Of a stretch of DNA of 33,588 nt, positions 25,002-32,802 are shown piece by piece. The position numbers and the translations under genes were made by a program. Positions within the stretch are counted from its first letter, which is position 1, and every line of letters begins with the position of its first letter. Under the pieces are notes generated by a model. The model was not told the DNA's origin. It ran no database searches and saw only the letters and a list, made by a program, of their open reading frames with translations. Origin of the DNA: Bacillota bacterium (GTDB lineage: Bacteria > Bacillota > Clostridia > Oscillospirales > Acutalibacteraceae); NCBI GenBank assembly GCA_029008595.1, contig JAQXJH010000051.1, positions 1-33,588 of the forward strand. Reading direction: 5' to 3'.

Positions 25002-25527
25002 AGCCGTTTTGTTTGCAAGCGGCGATCCGATTTCCGTGGATAAGCTGGCCGAAGTGACGGATATGGATAAGCCGACGCTGGTCAAGCTGCTGGCGTTGAT
25101 GACGGAAAAAAGGCAGAACGAAGAAAGCGGCCTTCGCATTGTAAAAATGGATGATACCTATCAGCTTTGTACCAAGGAATGCTTTGCGGAGCAGATCCGC
25201 GGTGTTCTGGAACAGAAAAGAAATGTCCCGCTTTCTCAGGCTGCAATGGAAATTCTTGCGATCGTGGCCTATAACCAACCGGTCACCAAAGGATTTATCG
25301 AACAGATCCGCGGCGTGGATTCTTCCGGTGCGGTGTCCAGCCTGGTGGCAAAAGGCCTGATCGAGGAAAAAGGAAGGCTGGAGCTGCCGGGACGCCCGCT
25401 GCTGTACGGAACGACGGATAATTTCCTTCGCTGTTTTCATCTGACTTCTCTGGCGGAGCTGCCGCCGGTTCAGCATCCGGAGGAAGCCCCGGCAGAAGAA
25501 GACGAAGAAGACGGCCTGACAGATTAA
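24970..25527 (+). CDS. scpB: ScpB, SMC-ScpAB condensin subunit
   Basis: Partner of ScpA; two copies bind the kleisin middle. The 185-residue protein has two winged-helix domains, with EAVLFASGDPISVDKLAEV at the N-terminus and ILAIVAYNQPVTKGFIEQIR plus a GRPLLYGTTDNFL segment in the second, all typical. The acidic C-terminal tail is usual. ATG 24970 is 8 bases after AAGGAG at 24956-24961, inside the end of scpA. Confidence 0.96.
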   Translation: MEITQAQAAIEAVLFASGDPISVDKLAEVTDMDKPTLVKLLALMTEKRQNEESGLRIVKMDDTYQLCTKECFAEQIRGVLEQKRNVPLSQAAMEILAIVAYNQPVTKGFIEQIRGVDSSGAVSSLVAKGLIEEKGRLELPGRPLLYGTTDNFLRCFHLTSLAELPPVQHPEEAPAEEDEEDGLTD

Positions 25528-25568
25528 AACCGCGCTGCAGTCAAAAAAAGATAAAAGGAGGTTGCACG

Positions 25569-26207
25569 ATGACAGGCTGGATCATTTTTCTTTCCATTCT
25601 GACCATTGTGCTGCTGCTGCCAATTCGCTGTTGTTTTTCATATGACGAACAGGTGCGGCTTGTCGTCTGGCTTGCATTCGTTCCGTTGAAGATTTTGCCG
25701 TCAGAAACTTCCGGAGATCAGGAAAACAGCGAAGAGCCAAAGGAATCCGAAAAAGAGGAACACAAAAAGACCAACGTGTTTTCGGAGCTTCGAAAGGAAA
25801 AAGGGTTGAAAGGATTCCTGTCTTTTTTAAAAAAGCTGCTGCAGATCGTCTTCCGTGCCGTCAAACGGTTCGGAAAGCACCTGATTGCGGAGCGTTGTGA
25901 GGCGGAGGTGACCGTGGGAGCGGAGGATTCTGCTGCTGTGGCTGAACAGTACGGAGCAGTTTGTGCTGCGGCATTTCCCGTCTGGGCGCAGCTGCTTTCC
26001 CTGACACGGTGCCGCCGGCACAATCTTCAGATCCGTCCGGATTTTTTTGCAGAGTCGTATCAGATCCGCTGCCGGATCCGGATTCGGATCCGCCTGTTCT
26101 GGATCGTTCGCGCCGCCGCAGCAGCAGCCGGTTCATTCCTTTGGCTGATGCTGAAAGAAAAAATGCATTCGGCTGGCCCGGACAGGGAACAGGCAGCCGC
26201 AAAATAA
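25569..26207 (+). CDS. DUF2953 (YtfI-like) membrane protein
   Basis: A 212-residue protein with an N-terminal membrane segment (about 3-21), a charged Glu/Lys-rich middle, conserved-looking helices (FLKKLLQIVFRAVKRFGKHL), and a C-terminal hydrophobic helix (about 175-193, FWIVRAAAAAAGSF). The pattern and the place directly ahead of ytfJ match the DUF2953/YtfI family, which in B. subtilis also precedes ytfJ. Function unknown, probably sporulation related by association. AAAAGGAGG gives a strong ribosome site. Confidence 0.75.
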   Translation: MTGWIIFLSILTIVLLLPIRCCFSYDEQVRLVVWLAFVPLKILPSETSGDQENSEEPKESEKEEHKKTNVFSELRKEKGLKGFLSFLKKLLQIVFRAVKRFGKHLIAERCEAEVTVGAEDSAAVAEQYGAVCAAAFPVWAQLLSLTRCRRHNLQIRPDFFAESYQIRCRIRIRIRLFWIVRAAAAAAGSFLWLMLKEKMHSAGPDREQAAAK

Positions 26208-26242
26208 TGCGGCTGAGAAAAAAGGTTTCGCTGCGTATTTTC

Positions 26243-26274
26243 AGGCGGATGATCCGCTCATCCTGCTTTTTATA
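26243..26274 (+). terminator. Weak terminator-like hairpin before ytfJ
   Basis: GGATGA (26247-26252) and TCATCC (26258-26263) form a short stem with loop TCCGC, followed after TG by CTTTTTATATT. An overlapping alternative stem (GCGGAT/ATCCGC) is possible. It may reduce read-through into ytfJ, implying that ytfJ is under separate sporulation control. Confidence 0.4.
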
Positions 26275-26298
26275 TTCAATCAGGAAAGGATGTTTTAT

Positions 26299-26748
26299 AT
26301 GGCAGAACGTATGGCAGAAAGCATGATGGATAAGACCATTGAAAAGATCAAGGCTATGGTAGATGCCAATACGATCATTGGCACACCGATCCAGGCGGGA
26401 GACGTTACGGTGATTCCGGTTTCCAAGGTGACTTATGGTTTTGCGGCCGGCGGTTCCGATCTGCCCTCCAAAACGACGACGCGCGAATTGTTCGGCGGCG
26501 GTGGCGGGGCCGGGGTTACCATTGCGCCGATCGCTTTTCTGACGATCAGCGGAGGCGCCGTTAAGCTGCTGCCTGTCAATCCTCCGGTCACAACGGCAGA
26601 CCGTATTGTCGAAATGGTGCCGGAAGCGGTGGATAAGATCAGCGGATTTGTAAAGAGCCGCAAAAAGGATCACACAGACGCCGGCGAGGAATCCGACAGG
26701 ATTGCCGAACAGGCAGCTGCCGAGATCAATGAAAAACTCGCGGATTGA
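26299..26748 (+). CDS. ytfJ: YtfJ/GerW family sporulation protein
   Basis: A 149-residue GerW-family protein, found in essentially all endospore formers; GerW in Bacillus is a forespore product and in Streptomyces/Bacillus relatives affects germination or sporulation. The core is clear: TIIGTPIQAGDVTVIPVSKV, then TYGFAAGGSD, a glycine-rich GGGGGAGVTIAPIAF, and VKLLPVNPP. ATG 26299 is chosen over 26290, being 8 bases after AAAGGA. It lies between DUF2953 and a carboxypeptidase gene, the usual clostridial order. Confidence 0.92.
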   Translation: MAERMAESMMDKTIEKIKAMVDANTIIGTPIQAGDVTVIPVSKVTYGFAAGGSDLPSKTTTRELFGGGGGAGVTIAPIAFLTISGGAVKLLPVNPPVTTADRIVEMVPEAVDKISGFVKSRKKDHTDAGEESDRIAEQAAAEINEKLAD

Positions 26749-26800
26749 TTGTTTTTTTCCCTGCCGGCGCATATGAATGGGTGAGGCAGGTGGAAACAAC

Positions 26801-27952
26801 ATGAAACGGATATTTTCCTGTGCGGCAATCCTTCCGATCCTGATCGGCGTGTTCTTTTGCAGCGCTCCTGCGGTTTATGCGGAACAGCCGAAGGTCTGCG
26901 CTTCTTCGGCGGTATTGCTGGAGGCGCAGAGCGGTCGGGTCCTTTTTTCAAAAAACGGCCGGGAACGGCGTTCCATGGCGAGCACAACAAAAATTATGAC
27001 GGCGCTGATCGCTGTTCAGTCCGAACGGTTGGACGATGTGGTCGAGATCACACAGAAAATGATCGAAGTGGAAGGCTCGTCTATTTACCTGAAGGCGGGA
27101 GAAAAACTGACGCTTCGCGCTTTGGTCACCGGGCTGCTGCTGGAGTCCGGTAATGATGCGGCAAATGCGATCGCCATTGCACTGGCAGGTTCCCAGGAAG
27201 CGTTTGCCGATAAAATGAACGAGTATGCGCAGAATCTCGGCATGAAGGATACGCATTTCGTTACGCCGTCCGGTCTGGATGACGAAGAACACTACACCAC
27301 CGCATACGATATGGCGCTGCTGGGCCGCGCGGCCATGCAATGCCCGGATTTTTCGGCGATCGCTTCTCAGAAAACCATGACGGTCGATTTTGAGGAACCT
27401 GCGATCCGACGGACTTTTTATAACCACAACCGTCTTCTGCTGGAGCTGCCGGGCTGCAACGGCGTAAAAACGGGGTTTACCAAAAAAAGCGGCCGCTGTC
27501 TTGTCAGCAGCTGTGAGCGCGGCGGGATCCTGCTGATCGCGGTGACGCTGAATGATCCGGATGACTGGAATGATCATAAAAAAATGATGGCGTACGGATT
27601 TGAACAGGTGGAACGCGTCACCTTCTCCGAAGCGGGAATGCAGATCTCCGTTCCGGTGGTCGGCGCCGGAACAGAACGGCGGACGGTTCTGAAAGAATCT
27701 TCTCCGGTGGAAGCGGTGATTCCCAAAGAACGCGCCGCAGATATTCAGATGCATCTGGAAACGGAACCTTTCCTGTATGCTCCCGTAATTTCCGGCCAGG
27801 TGGCAGGACGCCTGGTCTATACGCTGGACAATGAACCCATCGCAGAACTTGCGCTGGTCACGGATGAAAAGATTGACTTTGCCGAAAGAGAACGCAGCTG
27901 GTTCGAAAAGCTCTGTGATTTCTTTCGCAACTTGTTTGGAATAACGCAATAA
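26801..27952 (+). CDS. dacF: D-alanyl-D-alanine carboxypeptidase (DacF/DacB type)
   Basis: Penicillin-binding protein that trims D-Ala from peptidoglycan stem peptides; family S11. The 383-residue protein has a signal peptide (about 1-27, ending VYAEQ), catalytic Ser61-x-x-Lys64 in SMASTTKIM, Ser116-Gly-Asn118 in LLLESGNDAAN, and Lys223-Thr-Gly in GVKTGF, then a beta-rich C-terminal domain and an amphipathic membrane anchor (SWFEKLCDFFRNLFG). The start ATG 26801 follows AGGTGG. Its neighbour ytfJ suggests a cortex-related DacF role, but a vegetative carboxypeptidase cannot be excluded. Confidence 0.92.
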   Translation: MKRIFSCAAILPILIGVFFCSAPAVYAEQPKVCASSAVLLEAQSGRVLFSKNGRERRSMASTTKIMTALIAVQSERLDDVVEITQKMIEVEGSSIYLKAGEKLTLRALVTGLLLESGNDAANAIAIALAGSQEAFADKMNEYAQNLGMKDTHFVTPSGLDDEEHYTTAYDMALLGRAAMQCPDFSAIASQKTMTVDFEEPAIRRTFYNHNRLLLELPGCNGVKTGFTKKSGRCLVSSCERGGILLIAVTLNDPDDWNDHKKMMAYGFEQVERVTFSEAGMQISVPVVGAGTERRTVLKESSPVEAVIPKERAADIQMHLETEPFLYAPVISGQVAGRLVYTLDNEPIAELALVTDEKIDFAERERSWFEKLCDFFRNLFGITQ

Positions 27953-27976
27953 TTCAGAAGGTAGGGTGGATTCTGT

Positions 27977-28717
27977 TTGAAACAGGAAGTACGACTGCAG
28001 AAATTTCTCGCAGATTGCGGGATCGCTTCGCGGCGCAAGGCGGAAGAGATGATCGCTGCCGGTGCGGTGCGTGTGAACGGAAAACCCGTTCAGGTGGGGG
28101 ATAAGGTGGATCCCTCCAGGGATAAGGTTTCCGTACACGGGCGCCGTGTGGTACCACAGAAAAAAATGATCTATATCATGCTGCACAAGCCCCGCGGATA
28201 TGTTACGACGATGAGCGATGAAATGGGACGAAAGTGCGTGGCCGAGCTGGTGGAAGATGTCGGCGCACGCGTTTATCCGGTCGGCCGGCTGGATCGTGAA
28301 TCGGAAGGATTGCTGTTTCTGACGAATGACGGCGCATTTGCGCAGATGATGACGCATCCGTCGCGCCATGTTGGAAAAACATATCGGGTGACGATCCGCC
28401 CGGATATTACAGAAGATCAGATCACCGCGCTGATGACCGGTATGGTGATTGACGGGTACCGTACTGCACCGGCCGATGTGCGGATCCTTATCCGGGAACC
28501 GGGAAGAGTCGTGCTTGAAATCAATCTTTATGAAGGACGCAACCGGCAGATCCGCAAAATGTGCGAAGCACTTGGCCTTGAGGTTGCACGGCTGAAGCGG
28601 ACGGCGATCGGCAATGTAAAAATGGGGATGCTGAAACCGGGAGACTGGCGTGAATTGACGCAGCAGGAGGTTTCCTCGCTGACGACTGCTGCAAAGAACA
28701 TCGCGTCCGAACCGTAA
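27977..28717 (+). CDS. rluB: RluB-type rRNA pseudouridine synthase
   Basis: Converts a uridine of 23S rRNA to pseudouridine. The 246-residue protein has an N-terminal S4 RNA-binding domain (VRLQKFLADCGIASRRKAEE) and the RsuA/RluB/RluE/RluF catalytic domain with Asp106 in PVGRLDRESEGLLFLTNDG and the C-terminal GRNRQIRKM motif. The start is TTG 27977, 8 bases after GGGTGG. Linked with scpAB in many Firmicutes. Confidence 0.94.
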   Translation: MKQEVRLQKFLADCGIASRRKAEEMIAAGAVRVNGKPVQVGDKVDPSRDKVSVHGRRVVPQKKMIYIMLHKPRGYVTTMSDEMGRKCVAELVEDVGARVYPVGRLDRESEGLLFLTNDGAFAQMMTHPSRHVGKTYRVTIRPDITEDQITALMTGMVIDGYRTAPADVRILIREPGRVVLEINLYEGRNRQIRKMCEALGLEVARLKRTAIGNVKMGMLKPGDWRELTQQEVSSLTTAAKNIASEP

Positions 28718-28746
28718 GTTCTGCCTGAAAGAGAGGAATTCTGATT

Positions 28747-29163
28747 ATGATATCCGTGCTGCCCGTTCCTGAGAAAGAAAGGGTTCGTTTTTGCGAAACG
28801 CATCCCGTATGCAGAGAATACAGCTGTATTTATTCTGCGGTTGAGGGAGGAAGAGAGATCGGGTGGTTTTCCGTACGGGAAGAGGAAAACCGGCTGGTCA
28901 TTGCGCAGATGCAGCTGACCGGAAGGTCTGCTGCGAAAGCGATGGGCGAAGAAGAAAAGCTGATTGTAGAGCTGATGATCCGTTCTGCGGCTTCTTACGC
29001 GCTGAACCGTTACCTTCCGGAGCTTTGCTGCGAGGAGGCCTCGCTGGAATCCTATTTGCCGGAATTGAAGTTTGAAAAAAATTCAGTTGGAGTATACACA
29101 ATTCCGCTGCAGAAGCTGATTCATAAATGTGCAGACTGCCAAAAACCGAAAAATGAAATTTAA
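28747..29163 (+). CDS. Small GNAT-like protein with a C-terminal Cys pair
   Basis: A 138-residue soluble protein. The middle (EIGWFSVREEENRLVIAQMQ, then LIVELMIRSAASYALNRYLP) has the beta-strand/helix pattern of a reduced GNAT fold, and the end VGVYTIPLQKLIHKCADCQ carries a CxxC pair after a helix. There is no obvious acetyl-CoA-binding Q/RxxGxG/A loop, so activity is doubtful. ATG 28747 follows AGAGG by about 10 bases. It is probably the last gene of the scpAB unit. The family is not recognised with certainty. Confidence 0.55.
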   Translation: MISVLPVPEKERVRFCETHPVCREYSCIYSAVEGGREIGWFSVREEENRLVIAQMQLTGRSAAKAMGEEEKLIVELMIRSAASYALNRYLPELCCEEASLESYLPELKFEKNSVGVYTIPLQKLIHKCADCQKPKNEI

Positions 29164-29168
29164 AGGTC

Positions 29169-29197
29169 TTGTTATACTTCTCACAATGTAATATAAT
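29169..29197 (+). promoter_or_regulatory. Sigma-A promoter of the carboxyltransferase cluster
   Basis: TTGTTA (29169-29174), 17-base spacer, consensus TATAAT (29192-29197), about 58 bases before the first gene, in an A/T-rich gap. Confidence 0.75.
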
Positions 29198-29254
29198 AAT
29201 TCTAATTTCGATTTTTTTATTTATTACTACCCACAAAGAAACGGAGGAACTGGA

Positions 29255-30649
29255 ATGAGTATGGATACAAAACTCGAACTGGTTCAGAAATCGCACGCGG
29301 CACAGGAGAATGCTCCGGCTAAAAAACGGATCCTGGCGCTGTTTGACGAGGGAACTTTTGTCGAGATCGATAGCCTTGCAAAGTCCGGAGAGGGACAGGC
29401 TGAAGTCGTGGCCGGTTTCGGTTCGGTCAACGGCAGCCCTGTCTATGCGTTCTCGCAGAACAGCCAGATTGCCGGCGGTGCAATGTCAAAAGCGCAGGCA
29501 GCCAAAATCAAGAAAATTTATGATCTGGCCGTTAAGACGGGCGCTCCGGTTGTCGGAATCTTTGATTCCAACGGCGGCCGCCTGAAGGAAGGCAATGAAA
29601 TGCTGGCTGCTTACGGGGAGCTTTTGCTGCAGAGCAATAATCTTTCCGGCGTCGTTCCGCAGATTTCTGTCATCGTGGGAGCTTGCGTGGGAACTTCAGC
29701 CATGATCGCAGCAGGAGCGGATTTCGTCGTTCTGGCCAAGGACGCCGTATTCGGCGTAGCGGTAAACGGCAGCGATGAGACCGCTGAGGAGGCCGCAAAA
29801 TCCGGTACGGCGCATATCGTCGCAGAAAATGCCGAGGAAGCGGTTGTCGCTGCGCGTACGCTGGTTTCCATGCTGCCTTCCAATAATCTGGAAGCGCCGC
29901 TGATGTGTGAATTTGCAGAGCCGGAAAACAGCGCTGCTGTTTTGAATGCCGCTGCCGCCAAGCTGGAAGCGGATGCATCGGCAGCCGTTGCGGCGGAAAT
30001 CGCTGCAGCTGTTGCAGACGCGGGCAGCGCCATTGAATTGCTGAAAGATTTCGGTACGGGCGTGCTCTGTGAGCTGGCTACCGTCGGCGGTTCCGTCTGC
30101 GGATTGATCGTTTCCGATTCCGGCGTGATCGATGCTGCCGCCTGTGAAAAGGCTGCCCGTTTTGTCCGTTTCTGTGATGCTTTTGCCATTCCGGTGATCA
30201 CAATGGTCAACAGCACCGGCTTTGCTTCTCTCCGCGAGGCGTCCATGCTTTCACACGCCTATGCGGAGGCCACCACAGCAAAAATTTCGATCGTGACCGG
30301 CGCTGCATACGGTTCTGCATTTATCGCAATGGCAGGCCGCGCAGCCAATGCGGATCTGACCGTAGCCTGGCCCAGCGCCGTGATTTCCGCGCTGGAACCC
30401 AAAGCAGCGGTTGCGATCCTCTGCGAGGATCAGCTTGCTGCGATGACCGATCCGAAAACGCAGCGGGATGAGATCGTCCGCAAATACATGGATACCGAAG
30501 CTTCTCCGTTTGCAGCGGCCGAATCCGGATTTATTGAGGATGTGATTGCTCCGGCGGAAACAAGAGCCTGCCTGATCAACGCACTGGATATGCTGGCCGG
30601 TAAACGCGTGAGCCGTCTTCCCAAGAAGCATTCCAATATTCAGCTGTAA
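29255..30649 (+). CDS. Carboxyltransferase (PccB/MmdA-like) subunit
   Basis: Acyl-CoA carboxyltransferase-domain protein (PF01039), the partner that moves CO2 between acyl-CoA and biotin. The 464-residue product is shorter than the usual ~510-530. It keeps the order of the crotonase-fold halves: FDEGTFVEIDSL, GSVNGSPVYAFSQ, GGRLKEGNEMLAAYGELL, LSGVVPQISVIVGACVGTSA, then in the second half VITMVNSTGF, GAAYGSAFIAMAG and VAWPSAVISAL. The oxyanion-hole glycine pairs differ from the norm (CVGTSA for CAGGA; AYGSA for AYGGA), so its acyl-CoA substrate may be unusual. GGAGG is 7 bases before ATG. It heads a three-gene unit with a biotin carrier and an OadA-like protein. Confidence 0.88.
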   Translation: MSMDTKLELVQKSHAAQENAPAKKRILALFDEGTFVEIDSLAKSGEGQAEVVAGFGSVNGSPVYAFSQNSQIAGGAMSKAQAAKIKKIYDLAVKTGAPVVGIFDSNGGRLKEGNEMLAAYGELLLQSNNLSGVVPQISVIVGACVGTSAMIAAGADFVVLAKDAVFGVAVNGSDETAEEAAKSGTAHIVAENAEEAVVAARTLVSMLPSNNLEAPLMCEFAEPENSAAVLNAAAAKLEADASAAVAAEIAAAVADAGSAIELLKDFGTGVLCELATVGGSVCGLIVSDSGVIDAAACEKAARFVRFCDAFAIPVITMVNSTGFASLREASMLSHAYAEATTAKISIVTGAAYGSAFIAMAGRAANADLTVAWPSAVISALEPKAAVAILCEDQLAAMTDPKTQRDEIVRKYMDTEASPFAAAESGFIEDVIAPAETRACLINALDMLAGKRVSRLPKKHSNIQL

Positions 30650-30691
30650 AAACCGGGGCACTCCGCCCGTTACGAAAGGAAGAGTAATATC

Positions 30692-31096
30692 ATGAAAAAT
30701 CTGAAAATTACCGTTAATGGCGTTTCCTATGATGTTCAGGTAGAAGAAGTCGGATCTGCTGCGGCGGCTTCGGCTCCCGTTTCCGCTCCCGCAGCTGCTC
30801 CTGCGGCGGCCCCGGCTCCTGCTGCTCCTGCTGCTCCGGCCCCGGCTGCAGCTCCTGCGGCCGCGCCTGCTCCTGCTGCGGATGCCGAAACAGTCAATTC
30901 CCCGATGCCCGGTACGATCGTCAGCGTAAACGTTACGGCCGGTCAGACCGTTTCCGAAGGCGATGTTCTGGTCATTCTGGAAGCCATGAAGATGGAAAAT
31001 GAGATCATGGCGCCGCGCGACGGCGTTGTTGCAGGCATTCATGTCAGCAAGGGACAAAGCGTTGATTCCGGCACGCCGCTGGTTTCTCTTCAGTAA
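30692..31096 (+). CDS. Biotin carboxyl carrier protein
   Basis: A 134-residue biotin carrier. An N-terminal strand region (about 1-20) is joined by an Ala/Pro linker (about 24-63) to a biotinyl domain with SPMPGTIVSVNV and EAMKMENEI, the biotinylated residue being Lys100. The linker is coded by degenerate GCTCCTGCT-type repeats and gives the arm its reach between two active sites. It matches the small carrier of transcarboxylase and methylmalonyl-CoA decarboxylase (1.3S/gamma type). Confidence 0.95.
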   Translation: MKNLKITVNGVSYDVQVEEVGSAAAASAPVSAPAAAPAAAPAPAAPAAPAPAAAPAAAPAPAADAETVNSPMPGTIVSVNVTAGQTVSEGDVLVILEAMKMENEIMAPRDGVVAGIHVSKGQSVDSGTPLVSLQ

Positions 31097-31190
31097 GAGA
31101 AACCGTTTCCAACTCGTTTTCAGGTATGCGCAGCCGGAATGCTCGCTGTTCCGTGCTGCGGCTCCTGCAAGAAAGGAATGGTCATAGAGA

Positions 31191-32591
31191 ATGGCTAAAA
31201 AAATTCTGATCACAGAGACCGTGCTCCGCGATGCGCATCAGTCTCTTCTTGCAACAAGAATGTCCACTGCAGAAATGGAACCGATCCTTCCGCAGCTTGA
31301 TAAAATCGGTTTTCATTCTTTGGAATGCTGGGGCGGCGCAACGTTTGACAGCTGCCTGCGCTTTCTCCATGAAGATCCGTGGGATCGTCTGCGCCTTCTG
31401 CGCCAAAAATGTCCGAATACCAAACTGCAGATGCTCTTCCGCGGTCAGAATATGCTGGGCTATCGTCATTATGCTGATGATGTGGTCGAATATTTTGTCC
31501 AGAAGTCCGTTGCGAACGGTATCGATATTATCAGAATCTTCGATGCCCTGAATGATATCCGCAATCTGCAGACCTCCATCAAGGCTGCCATTAAGGAAAA
31601 AGCCCACGTTCAGGCTGCGATTTCCTACACAACTGGTCCGGTTTTCACCACGGAGTATTATACAAAATACGCCAAACAGTTGGAAGAACTCGGCGCAAAT
31701 TCCATCTGCATCAAGGATATGGCTGCTCTGCTGACGCCGAGCGCAACGTATGAACTGGTCAAGGCGCTGAAAGAAACGGTCAGCATTCCGGTTCAGCTCC
31801 ATACGCATGCTACTTCCGGCCTGGCTTCCATGTGCCTGCTCAAGGGAATCGAAGCCGGTGCAGATATTATTGATACGGCAATGTCTCCGCTTGCGCTGGG
31901 AACGTCTCATGCTCCGACGGAGTCTATGGTCGCGGCGCTGCAGGGAACCGAATTTGATACCGGCCTGGATCTGGCGCAGTTTGCAGAGATCCGCGCCTAT
32001 TTTATGGATCTTCGCCGCGATTATATCAAGCGCGGGCTGCTTTCGACCGATATGCTCGCAACAGACACAAAAGCACTGATCTATCAGGTTCCGGGCGGAA
32101 TGCTTTCCAATCTTGCCTCTCAGCTGAAGGAAGCCGGAAAGCTGGATAAGCTCGACGAAGTAATGCAGGAAGTTCCGCGTGTGCGCGCGGATGCCGGTTA
32201 TCCGCCGCTGGTTACGCCGTCTTCCCAGATCGTCGGTACACAGGCAGTGTTCAACATTATTACCGGCGAACGCTACAAGATGTGCACCAACGAATTCAAG
32301 GCACTGGTGCGCGGCCAATACGGTCAGACCCCGATCAAGATCGATCCGGAGTTCCGCAAGAAAATCATTGGCGATGAAGAACCGATCGAATGCCGTCCGG
32401 CCGATCTGCTGGATCCGGAACTGGATAAGCTGCGCGGAGAAATTTCCGAATTTATTGAGCAGGACGAAGACGTTTTGTCCTATGCGCAGTTCCCGCAGGT
32501 ATCCAAAAAGTTCTTCGAAGAACGCCGCAATAAAAAATACGGCATTGACGGCGAACATCTTGATATGAAAGAAAAAGTGCATCCCGTCTGA
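31191..32591 (+). CDS. oadA: Oxaloacetate decarboxylase alpha/transcarboxylase 5S-like subunit
   Basis: Carboxyltransferase acting between a 2-oxo acid (pyruvate/oxaloacetate) and biotin. The 466-residue protein has the TIM-barrel signature TVLRDAHQS (Asp14, His16), FDALND, the carboxylated lysine in CIKDMAAL (Lys175), and the metal ligands His204/His206 in QLHTHATSG, followed by the PYC/OAD conserved C-terminal domain. It ends without a biotinyl domain, unlike full-length OadA (~590 residues), because the carrier is the separate gene upstream. AAAGGA is about 14 bases before ATG 31191. A strong terminator follows. Confidence 0.94.
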   Translation: MAKKILITETVLRDAHQSLLATRMSTAEMEPILPQLDKIGFHSLECWGGATFDSCLRFLHEDPWDRLRLLRQKCPNTKLQMLFRGQNMLGYRHYADDVVEYFVQKSVANGIDIIRIFDALNDIRNLQTSIKAAIKEKAHVQAAISYTTGPVFTTEYYTKYAKQLEELGANSICIKDMAALLTPSATYELVKALKETVSIPVQLHTHATSGLASMCLLKGIEAGADIIDTAMSPLALGTSHAPTESMVAALQGTEFDTGLDLAQFAEIRAYFMDLRRDYIKRGLLSTDMLATDTKALIYQVPGGMLSNLASQLKEAGKLDKLDEVMQEVPRVRADAGYPPLVTPSSQIVGTQAVFNIITGERYKMCTNEFKALVRGQYGQTPIKIDPEFRKKIIGDEEPIECRPADLLDPELDKLRGEISEFIEQDEDVLSYAQFPQVSKKFFEERRNKKYGIDGEHLDMKEKVHPV

Positions 32592-32614
32592 TGATCGTCT
32601 GTTTCTGAGTATGC

Positions 32615-32650
32615 GCAAAGCCTTCCGTTTTCGGAGGGCTTTGCTTTTTT
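32615..32650 (+). terminator. Terminator of the carboxyltransferase cluster
   Basis: A 13-bp stem (GCAAAGCCTTCCG, 32615-32627, with 32632-32644, one G-U pair) closed by TTTT and followed by TTTTTT. Confidence 0.9.
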
Positions 32651-32733
32651 GTCTGCAGTACAGTTAGTTGCTCATAATATCCAATGAAAAGAAAAAATAT
32701 ATGTGCAAACCAAACAAAGAATTCGTTTTTTGG

Positions 32734-32763
32734 TTGACACGTTTCCATAAAAACTGGTACAAT
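32734..32763 (+). promoter_or_regulatory. Sigma-A promoter of yicC
   Basis: Consensus TTGACA (32734-32739), 18-base spacer, TACAAT (32758-32763), 39 bases before the yicC start. Confidence 0.75.
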
Positions 32764-32802
32764 ATAAAAAGAAAATTATCTTAAAGAATCGGGTTGAAGA
32801 GA

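Noticed and set aside
30780-30890. Tandem GCTCCTGCT-like repeats as a possible repeat array
   Set aside because: They encode the Ala/Pro linker of the biotin carrier in frame; there are no spacers, so it is not CRISPR.
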